In this document: positions 34,205 through 43,531 of the stretch, one piece after another | Position numbering within the stretch: the stretch's first letter is position 1 | How the letters are laid out: the number at the start of each line of letters is the position of its first letter | Assembly: GCA_037447655.1 (NCBI GenBank) | Contig: JBBHKE010002273.1 | Span: 146,584 to 210,583 of the forward strand | DNA from: Zygnema cylindricum | Lineage: Eukaryota; Streptophyta; Zygnematophyceae; Zygnematales; Zygnemataceae | Reading direction: 5' to 3' | DNA: 64,000 nucleotides | Made by a program: the position numbers and the translations under genes | The notes under the pieces: model-generated | What the model saw: only the letters and a program-made list of their open reading frames with translations | The model's database searches: none | What the model was told of the DNA's origin: nothing

Positions 34205-34853
34205 AATAGGATCTTAAGCAAAAGACATTCACTCTTAATAATTCATAAAACATAAATCATTACACAGCGGAAGCTCATAAAAGACAAGAGGAATATTCAG
34301 CCAAAAAGAATTATAAGTGTTCTTGGCCGAAGCCTCTTTACATCATCTCTCTTCTCTCTTCTCTCTCTTCTCTCTCCTCTTTAACTAATCTCTTACTCCA
34401 AGATTAATCCTCTATGATTCAATCATATATGATTCAATACTCTGCACAAATACATTGCTGCCTATATACTCGCAACTCTACACTAAGAGACAACAAGGTA
34501 AGACAAACAGAATTTAGCGTAGCGACGAAGTCTGTCACTTGCTGACTGTGCACTCTTCAATGAAAGTTCCACGAAGGAAGGCGCACGCTCTTTCTTCCTT
34601 CGAAACATCTAACTTCTAAACATTGACTTTACACTTGTCACTTCACGAACACACGTGCACGCAAATTGAAACACCTGCGCACGAAACAAATAAGTGACGC
34701 AAAACGAAATACAACATTTCGTTTGCGGATATCAAAAGTACCGTCGGGAAACGATGTAGTACTTTTTGTATGATGACGCGACACTTCACGTCAAGCAAAC
34801 AAATGTTGGTATGACGCTTCGCGGAATGTCGCGAAAACGACAATACCCCAACA
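34205..34853 (-). repeat. 5' LTR of element E
   Basis: Partner of 29411-30058. The two bases next to the PBS have changed (the + strand reads AATAGGATC instead of TGTAGGATC). Confidence 0.93.
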
Positions 34854-35300
34854 ACAAATCCATGGCTTGAGACATAGATGGTACCACCCCCTTAGTGGTG
34901 TCGTACAACTATCGTACATCTATCGTACAAAATCTGTGGTGGCTTGTAAATTATGTTCAGTACTTTACATTCCTTTGATTGGCGAAGGGTTTAGTAGATA
35001 GGCTCTGTGAGTAGGTTAGTCTAAGACTTAGTCTTTCTTAGGATTTTTTTGAAGCCCTCTCTCCCAAAGGCCATCTGTATAAATCTGTTATCTTTGAACA
35101 AGAATAAGTCACTGCTCAGGAGAGCATATGTGGATTTTCATTTTGCGTTTGACTCACGAGAGTCTTGACCTCACTTGGTGGAGGATGGTTAGAGTTTTTA
35201 CCTACATGGGTGGCAGGTATTTCTTAATGAATCAAAGTGGGTCAGGGTTATCTTATAGGCTTTCTATGAGCTGCTCATTCTATATGACTATGGAGTCCAC

Positions 35301-35640
35301 ATAATTTTATCCAGAGGGCGAGTTTTAGAGCTACGAAAAATAAAAAAATTGTTGATTTAGATTGATGGAAAATGACCATTTTCGCAAGGCTCTCGCAAAG
35401 GTAAGATTGTTGAAGATAAAGGCAACCGTTCTAGAAGATGACATATTACTACAGACAAAAAAGGCAAGCAATAGAAACAAAATTATTTTGAAGGGAATTT
35501 CTTCTAAGGGAAGATTGGGAAGTCCACAATATATTATAGGTCCTACATATACAAGTGTGCCTACAGCTGATCTACATTGTACCACAATTACCGTGGTCTA
35601 CTGGTACACTAATATTTATTAAAAAAAAAACCCGGCCGTC
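35301..35640. other. Unassigned, contains one 87-codon open frame
   Basis: The frame 35362-35622 has Met, many Lys and Leu and no recognised domain. It may be leftover retroelement coding sequence. I see nothing else. Confidence 0.3.
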
Positions 35641-36085
35641 TTCCGTAAAAATATTTACATCAACCTTAAAGCCTGATTGGCGCTATAATGAAATAGTACG
35701 CGGTCAAAGTTTGTTCACTGAAATGACGGCGCTGTCAATATTTCCCTTTCAAAAATGATGGCGGACTCCGTCCGTCGTCCTCACATTCATTCATCACTGA
35801 AGATGAACCTCCACGTGTGAATCCAGTCTCCTAATAATTATGTACTTCGTCGTCCGGATCAAACCACCTTGACTTCCTCATGGACCGACACGTGTCCCTA
35901 GAGTGTACCGAACCTGTGTACTCCCTTTCGAGTTACATACCACACTAACTCCTGTCTCCGCCAATTCATTCTGTACACAATAATGATTGTCTCCGCCAAT
36001 TCATTCTGTACACAAAAATGACTAAGTCCGGAATCTCATTGTCACACACGAGATATAGAGAGGACTAGAGGTTTTCAAAACAACA
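35641..36085 (-). repeat. LTR fragment of F type
   Basis: Its right end (GAGATATAGAGAGGACTAGAGGTTTTCAAAACAACA) corresponds to the LTR start at 26600-26636. It contains a direct duplication of a 35-bp unit (TGTCTCCGCCAATTCATTCT) at about 35954-36023. Confidence 0.5.
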
Positions 36086-36708
36086 ATTCACACCTAATTC
36101 ACACCCAAGCCTAAAGGTTCTAAAATCCAGGTGGCAAATGCAATACGTGTAGGGATGGTTGTAGTAAACATGTCACCCGAAAAAGGGGCATTTATGAATA
36201 TAAAAGAGTTAGTCCCACCCTTGATTATTTATAAAAAAAATAAACATCAGTAGTGAATGTAAGAGAGCTAGTCCTACCCGTCAGTATTGAAAAAATAGTA
36301 GCATATCAAGGAGCTGGGGGTAACGGTTAGTGGTTTAGATTAAAAGCAAATTGTAAATTCTGGTGAAAAAAAAAAAAACCTCCGATAAAGACAATACGAG
36401 TGAGAACAAAAACCTTGAGGGATAGACTAGTAATAGAACTGAAAAAACACATAATACCAGTGATAGAAAAGTCAATAAGTGAAGGAGACAACCATCCGGG
36501 GGCACTCCTTAGGCTAAAGACATGAAAGAAATTCACCTGCTAACAATGGAAAGTCCATAGAACTTTTTCTGAACAACTCCAGAAATAGATCATCTCTTAA
36601 AAAATACTGAATCCCACTTGCTAACAATGTGACATACGAATGAATAATGTGATCAATTTTGAACAAATGGTAACTTACAAAAAAGAAAATTGATTTTTTT
36701 TGGGTCAG
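36086..36708. other. Upstream flank of expansin-like gene 1; no exon 1 seen
   Basis: AT-rich with no signal-peptide exon and no ACGTGGTACCCGG-like coding block as in the paralogue at 54321. A short repeated phrase (GTTAGTCC.ACCC.TGATTATT.A, 36209 and 36267) is the only structure I see. Confidence 0.4.
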
Positions 36709-39700
36709 CCGGAAATTGCGACTATGGAGCTCTCTTGGCGACCGCGTATGGGAACACGGCGACAGCTGTCAGCTATACACTCTACCAGAATGGGGTGGGG
36801 TGTGGGGCATGTTACGAGGTAAATGACAATAATAATAATAATAATGTTTAATAAATGTTAGCAACAACAATACGAACATATTCTTAGAGCATTTATTTGG
36901 TAATGTTTTGTGGTTGTTTTGGTAGTAATTTCCTGGGTTTTATCACGCTTTTTTGGGTTTTTTGAGGATGATCAGGATTGTAAAGACGCCACCTCTTTCT
37001 TTTTTCTGATCCATGTTATTGTCATTGTTTTTCCCGCATTTTTTTTTTTTCGGGCAGGCGATGTGCACAGGCAGTCCCTTGTGTTCTGGAAAACCCGTGA
37101 GCGTGACGGTGACGGATTCGTGTCCCGCAGGAGGAAACCCGAATTGGTGTGGAGAGGGAAACATACATTTTGATAGGACAAAAGAGGCATTCAAATCCAT
37201 GGCGGTTAAGGGAGGGGAGGCGAATTTCCCAAATTACTTCGAGCAACTTTTCTATAGAAGGTCCGTACATGGCTTTACATCTAATTTTTCTTCATCGTCT
37301 TTATTTTTTTGCTGACGTCACCGTCGTTGTTTATTTATTTCATCTTCATTAGTTGCTGACACCTTCTTTCTTGTATCCTGACGTCAGCTGCGTGGTCTTT
37401 CTAAAATCATTTCCATCATTCGCTTCTATCATCTTCTTTGGTTGCTGATGTCAATTTCATCACATGCTGACGTCATCTTCACAGTCAGTCTGGTCGCTAA
37501 CATTTGCATGCTTCGTCGGCGTCTTCCTTTCTCGCTGCTGTCGTCGTCATCATTCGCTGATGTCATCTTCGTCCTTTGCTGACGCCATCTTAATAGTTCT
37601 CTAATACCATCTTCCTTCATTGATAACGCTCTTTTTTATTTGCTGACGTCATCTTCTTTAGTTGGCTGGCGTCATTTTTTTTGTTTGGTGACGTCATGCA
37701 GAGTGCCCTGCCGCTACCCAAGGAAAAATGTGCAGTTTTCGTTTAAAACTGGGAGCCACCAGTATTGGATAGGCCTTGTCCCCCGAGATGTCAACACTCA
37801 CCCACGTCAGCATCAAAACTGTAAGTTTCTTTTGTTTTTTTTAACAGTTACTTCGTTTTTTTAACATTTTTTTTTTTTTCTTTTACAATCTACGATGCAC
37901 TTTTTTCATTGACTTTGTAGTTTTTTTTTTTTTCGTCTGTTCTAAACTGATAATGTTTTTGATTTATCACACATTTGTGACACTGCATCATGCGACATTG
38001 AAAGTTCCTGTCATGAACAGTTTTATTATTTTATTAATTAGTCACTTATATTTATTGCTTATGTACTTGTTAAATCATTTGTTCTATCTGATTTGTCTAT
38101 CTGTTTTAATTATGTATTTAGTTTGTATATTTTTCTTTACACTAAGCAGTAGGTGGGTTATTTTACATTTTATGTATTTTTTTTCCCGGAAGCGATTAAT
38201 CATACTTCCTTAACAATTTCTGTTTTTTCTTTTAATTTTTCAGTCAAATTCCGATGTTTTCCAACCGATGGTCCACAGTAATTGGGGTGTGCCATTTCAA
38301 ATTCAATCGACAGGAGAACCGTTCAACGGTCCTTACACTATCTCATTGGAGAATAAAAATACAAGTGAGTACGATTTTTCTATCTTTTCATTTAATTTCT
38401 ATAGATAAATGCGAGAATATTTTTCTTTCAAAAAAAAAAAGGATAACATTTTTCTTAAAATGTATGTCTATAAATGTGCGGTAGTCGTTTGCCTTGACAA
38501 AACCAAAAACAAACAGTTCATTCCTACCGACACTGTTGAAAATCAATTAAAGAAATGTCTAGTTCCTTTGTAATTTGACCCCCTACTTTAAGTCCTACAA
38601 GCTACACTACAAATCTAGTACTTTTGGTTTAGCGTTCTGTACTTCTTAAGTGGTTTGTACATACCTCCTTCAGTGTAGATTATTCTTATCGTACAATAAG
38701 ACTCTCCTTTGTGTCTTTTTAAAAAGAAACTCGTATGACAAACCTCTCCCTTGTTTTCTTTGTTTGTCGTTATCTCAATTGTCCCTGTGTATCTTTGGCC
38801 TTTTATTTTACTTTGGTCTCTCTTATTAATTTTTTCATATTAGTTATTTGGCCTTTTACGGCCTCTAATTCAATAGACGCTTCCCTTTTCATTTCTTTTC
38901 TTTTTCTATTATTCTTGCAAGTTAGAAATTCTTAGAAAAGCACGAAAAAATGGTAAAGAAAAATCTTCTATGACAACAGTAAATTTATCTGTTATGTTTT
39001 TCAAACATACCGATGACATTTTTATCGACATTTTCAAGGCTATTTTATGTTTTCTAGTTTCAAAGAAAAGCACTTTTTTCTTAACAATCTTTAAGGTATA
39101 AGTTATATTTTTTTCAGCAATTCCGTAAATGTCCGTTGAATCTGTTTTCAATTTTTTGCTGTAGAAGTTGTGTTTATCCATATTCTAATGGAAACATGTT
39201 AGAAAAAACAACAGCGATAATTCTTTTATAAGTTAGCGTAATTCCGTCAAACAGAAATAAACAATAAAATAAAAAAGTTTATAAGTTCAATGTATTGATA
39301 TTTTAACCAAATCCGTAATATAGTTTGTAAAAATAATCCGTTATATTTCTTTTTTCTTTGATTGTTTATTTTACAGGTGAAATGATCACATGTCCAAACA
39401 AACTACCAATGAATTTTAACCCTCAAATTATATACGATTGCGGAGCACAATTTCCAACGACAAACAAAAGCGATCCCCAAGACCCTCAAACTAGACCACC
39501 TCTAACAAAACTACCTCCAAAAACCCCATTTCCATACCTTCAACCTCTACCACCTCAACCTCTAAAATCCCAACCTCCAAGTCCCCAATTCCCAAAACCC
39601 CAACCTCCTCCAAAACCCCAACCTTCTCCAAAACCCCAACCTCCAAGTCCCCAATTCCCAAAACCCCAACTTTTAAAACCTCAATTTCCCAAACCACCGA

Positions 39701-39749
39701 ATTTGAAAAAACCGCCTCGTCAATCAAATCCGCCAACAAGTCCTCCAAA

Positions 39750-39825
<76 letters not shown>

Positions 39826-39954
39826 CACACTCTCTCTCTCCTTTCCCCTACTCTCTCTCTCACTCTCTTTCTTACTCTCCTCCTTCCCCCCATCCTTCCC
39901 TCCCTCCCTTCCTTCCTCCAGTCATTTTCTCCTTTTTCTTGCATTGACATATAG
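36709..39954 (+). CDS. Expansin-like gene 1 (five exons seen; exon 1 missing, frameshift)
   Basis: Exons: 36709-36818 ([20 protein letters not shown], then CGACYE), 37058-37260 ([30 protein letters not shown] with the HFD catalytic-pocket motif, LFYRR), 37702-37820 ([18 protein letters not shown]), 38244-38364 ([11 protein letters not shown], then [14 protein letters not shown]) and 39377-39751 or to the stop at 39954. Together they give the expansin double-psi beta-barrel and the C-terminal beta-sandwich. Intron positions and phases match the paralogue at 54321. Exon 3 contains CCCCC at 37780-37784. With five C the frame does not reach the expected SIKT end and is out of phase with the next exon, so there is a one-base shift. 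The last exon has a conserved Cys module (CPNKLP, then YDCGAQFP) and a Pro/Gln/Lys-rich tail running into (TC)n. No signal-peptide exon is found. It may be a pseudogene, or an exon 1 may lie beyond the transposon nest. Confidence 0.85.
37313..37696 (+). promoter_or_regulatory. Cluster of TGACGTCA palindromes in an expansin 1 intron
   Basis: Exact TGACGTCA at 37313, 37379, 37468, 37644 and 37689. One-base variants (TGATGTCA, TGACGCCA, TGGCGTCA) occur at 37446, 37558, 37580 and 37667. Most sit in a diverged repeat GCTGACGTCATCTTC. TGACGTCA is a known bZIP (CRE/C-box) site, but whether it acts here is unknown. Confidence 0.6.
39752..39822 (+). repeat. (TC)n microsatellite at the end of expansin-like gene 1
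   Basis: About 35 TC units follow the Pro-rich coding region. Read in frame it gives alternating Ser-Leu. A GT at 39752 just before it could be a splice donor, so the true C-terminus is uncertain. Confidence 0.9.
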
Positions 39955-40447
39955 CAGAAAAGTAAAATCTGGTTTTTTATTGCTTTGTAATAATTTCATC
40001 TACAGTTAATTTATTAATTTTTTTAATTTATCAAAAGTAATTTACTAAAAAAGAAAATGTGTTCAGATATTTTAATTTGGTTAAAAAATTGTAAAATTGC
40101 TAAACCTTCTCTTTCCCCCAAAAAACCAACTCCTCAGAGAAATAGTGCAGTGTAAAATCAAAGAACAAATAAAAATGATAAAAAAATATTAAGAATAGGA
40201 GAAAAAAAAGCAAGAACGAAACCAGTCATCACTTGATTATTGACAAGAATTTGAGTAAAATCAACATCAAAAAAAGAATGAATTTAACGGGAAAACAGAG
40301 AGTGTATTTGGAGTTGAACTACTTTTCTCACTACTCTTTTTTTTTATCTTTGTCTTTGTTTTTTTTTTTTTTTTCTTGTTTCCTTCTATCATTTTTATTT
40401 TTTCCACTTTACCTTTTTTGATTTTCAGATGTGAAGCAAAATATACA
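39955..40447. other. AT-rich flank, no gene seen
   Basis: Poly-T and poly-A rich intergenic sequence with no motif recognised. Confidence 0.5.
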
Positions 40448-41665
40448 AATAATTTTGAGAAGGAACTAGGACTTAGAAAAATCTGGTTGGTAGTCCTTGT
40501 TGGAATTCAAGTATTTTCTGGGTCTAGAGATTGCAAAATAAAAAGCAAATAGAAGATATTGACAGCCTGCCTCTAACTCCTCACTCAAGTCCCCACACTT
40601 GTCGCAGTCACTAAAGACTGGAGGAGGAGTTAGCCATGGCTGCCTGTGCTGTCCAGAGAGAGACAGGCAGTAGTGTCATTTGGTTTTCTAAAAAAGAGAT
40701 TGACGGAGCCACGATTTGATCCAGGTACCTACCATACGTCAATTTCGCAGTAGCCGAGTTCCTTAACCTAATAGTCTAGGCCATATGATAGTAATATGGG
40801 GTATGATAGTTATATAAATAGTTACATTTAGACTAATTCATTTAACGTGAACTATATATATAATGCTTAGAAACAGTTGTGTAAAGTACGAAGTACGGTA
40901 CGGTTACGAAATAAATACCGCGCATTTTGTTTGACATCGGAAAGGATACCTCGCACGTATTTATGACGCCTACGATTGAAATCCGGATTTCATCGGACGG
41001 CCGCGAAGGATGCCGAGATCGCGGAATAGGATTTTGGCGGATTGCGATCACCGCCACATCGAATGACACGTGGCAAAACCACATTGGATTGCGACAACTC
41101 CGTGGATTACGGAAACGAATCCGGATATGACATGTGTCGACATTTTGGCCATGTCGTACGATGGTCGTACAGAAAATACACCTATACCTGTACTTTTCTG
41201 TACGACACAGTATTTTAATTGGTGCCGTACTTCAGTAGATAGAGTTTTAGAGGGAGATAGGACTTAGAAAAATTTGGTATATAGGACCCTCTTTATGAGA
41301 GAGCTTCTATACAAAAGGTCATCTTTGACCATACATAACAATCAATTTACTTGACCATATTCAGTGATTCTTTTTGCTGCAGACTCAAGGGAGTCCAGAC
41401 TACACACGGATGTAGTCGGTCAGAGTTTTTGCCTACCAGGGTGGCTGCATTTCTAAGGGAAAGTCAAAGTGGGTGAATGTGTCTAAAACTCATATTCTAA
41501 CTTTGCATTCTGTGGTGAAACTGAGCACACAGAAAGTCTTATTTCACAAGGGTGAAGCTCTAATGGGTTTGTGATTGTCAAGGGGACAGTTATTTGGGTT
41601 TATATCAACTTGGAGTCGGCACTATCTAGATAAGCTTCTTTTGGATCTGCCTACTTTGAGGGCCA

Positions 41666-43531
41666 ATGGAGGTCTCAGAGTTCCAGGTTATGGGCCCACC
41701 ATCTAGGGTACCTATGTTTGATGGAACAGGCTTCACTTATTGGGAGTTTACAATAGAGGGATTGCTTTTCGAGAAGCACTTATGGGGAATTGTTTTGGGA
41801 CAAGTGAGATGTCCTCCACCTCGCTTTGGAGGAGCATACTATGGCTAATCATCTGGGGCTGCCCAGAATATCAACCGGAGTTCAAATGCAACAGAAGGTG
41901 AAGGGAAAAACCTTTCCGTGGATGGGGAAATAAGGGAGAAGGAAAAATGGACACCTATGGTAAGGGGAGCTAGGCTCTCAGCTATGGTACCACTTGTAGG
42001 GATTAAAATTGAAAAAAATGACAGAAAAATATGGGAATATAAAAACACTATAGCAAAACATCTCATACTTAGATATGTGTCTAAGTCCATAGCTATCACT
42101 CTTTTAAGTCTAACCAAGTCTTCGAAAATCTGGGAAGCACTAACTCAGATTTATAAGAGTGAGACTATACAGAGGCAGCAGTTAGTAAAACAAGAAATAG
42201 AGGCCTATGTTTATAAAGGCGGTAGTATAATATAGTTTTGCAATGATATTGCTGCGCTATATGTTGAGCTTGCTAGTGCGGGATATGTAGAATCTGAGGT
42301 GAGAAAGATTAATACACTACTCATGAAACTCCCAGATAAGTATGAAAACATCATTTGTCGTATACAGGCAATGGATGGCTCCTCGTGGACTTGGAGCTTT
42401 ACCATGGGGATAATTCTTGTGAGGGAAAGCACTTTGGAATTTCGTAGGGGAACTGACAGGGTGAATGCATTTAGAGCTGGTGGTGATTGGCGGAAGCGTG
42501 ATGAGAGGAACGGTGATGACGAGCAGAAGCGTGATGAGGGGAAGAAAGACAAAGGCAAACCTTATCGGAACTTTGGTGGAAAGAGAGGGAGAGGAAAAGA
42601 AAGTGGAGCTTCGAAAAAAGGGGTTTGCTTCTTTTGTAGGGAACCGGGTCACTATATAGAGGAATGCCCTTGTTTGGAAAAACTTAGAAGTTGGAATGTG
42701 GATGAGGAGGAAGAAGAAGAAGAGGAGAAAGAGGATGAAGATATTTTAGAGCTTCTCCGGATCAGTAGTATGGGGAAGAGAGAAAAGCACACAAAAATTC
42801 CACGAAATCAACAATGTGCTTTTGGAGGTATAAGGGAAGTAAAGAGAGAGGAGATACTTGAGGGAGTTCAAAATATTGAGGATAGTTTCATAGATATTTT
42901 GGAAACTAAAAAGTGGTCGGAAAAGGAGACTTGAATGGATTCAAAGGATAGGGGAGAAAGGGAATATTTAAAGAAAGGTTTAGGGGAGGAGAAATATTAT
43001 TTGGGAATAAAAATAGAAAGTGATAGTGGAAAGAATTCCATGGGAGAGAGTGAGGGAAGTTCAGAAAATGGGGTAATTATCATAGATAAAAATATGGGTA
43101 CGGAAGATGTAGATCTTAGGAGGAACTTAGTGGGGACTAGTGATTTTTGAGAATATTTGGGGGGGGATGGATTTGACGTCACTACTTGGTGTGATGTCGC
43201 TTGTGAAGATGTGCTTGTAAAAGGGTTATCATCCGGGTATGTGTTGCAAATTGGGGATGGGGCTGACTGTTGGAAATGCAAAAGGAAAAGTGGATTTTGG
43301 TTGGATGAAAAGGGAAAGAGGTGGATAAAAGCTTTGCTTCGATTTATGAAAATTGGCATGCAAAATAAAATGTATGATCGACAAGATGAAATTATTTTTG
43401 GTCATCTAATAAACTTTCTTAAATATAAAGGTATTCGCTTGAAGCTTTATGAAGGAAAAAGGAAAAAGGAAAGGAAAAAAAAAAAAAATATATATATATA
43501 TAATATATATGTTGTTTTTGATGGGAGTTGA
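41666..43531 (+). pseudogene. Element C gag polyprotein in one frame with four stops
   Basis: A single reading frame runs from ATG 41666 (inside LTR1) through the PBS to 43531. It has only four in-frame stops (41846, 42233, 42932, 43148) and no frameshift. Order: MEVSEFQVMGPPSRVPMF (LTR/PBS-encoded N-terminus), capsid helices (SKIWEALTQIYKSETIQRQQ, then LLMKLPDKYENIICRIQAM), a basic stretch and a CCHC knuckle (CFFCREPGHYIEEC, about 42620-42665). Then come an acidic stretch and a novel C-terminal region with a CXXC pair (ADCWKCKRKSGFW, about 43262) and ALLRFMKIGMQNKMYDRQ. The last part is not a protease and is unrecognised. The start could be 41666 or the Met in the PBS (41690). Confidence 0.82.
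41686..41700 (+). promoter_or_regulatory. Primer-binding site of element C (half-tRNA type)
   Basis: GGTTATGGGCCCACC follows the LTR end TTCCA without a spacer. It is complementary to the anticodon stem-loop of eukaryotic initiator tRNA-Met and matches the start of the Drosophila copia PBS as I recall it. Confidence 0.85.

Larger units (their letters stand above)
29411..34853 (-). mobile_element. Element E: nearly full-length Ty1/copia-type retrotransposon, 5.4 kb
   Basis: LTRs at 29411-30058 and 34205-34853, ends TG..CA, with a perfect 5-bp target duplication ACAAA (29406-29410 and 34854-34858). On the minus strand the order is LTR, PBS (TGGTATCGAAGC, 34202-34191), gag, protease, integrase, RT, remnant of RNase H, polypurine tract (AAGAGGGGGAT), LTR. 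Integrase before RT defines the copia order. It is the youngest-looking element of the nest, since the LTRs differ only at scattered positions. It is still defective: stops in pol, a frameshift in integrase and a deleted RNase H. Confidence 0.96.
28927..35300 (+). repeat. 3' LTR of element D2, split by the insertion of element E
   Basis: Two pieces, 28927-29410 and 34859-about 35300, join into one LTR homologous to 24903-25712. The first base pair of the expected TGTTG start reads CG. The break sits at ACAAA, duplicated on both sides of element E. The left piece holds the antisense tRNA-like block (GATTTGATC at 29082). The right piece holds a TATA-like CTGTATAAAT near 35073. Confidence 0.85.

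Noticed and set aside
39491-39950. Minus-strand frames made of Arg-Glu runs opposite the expansin 1 tail
   Set aside because: They are translations of the (TC)n microsatellite and the antisense of the Pro-rich exon; no start context or domain.
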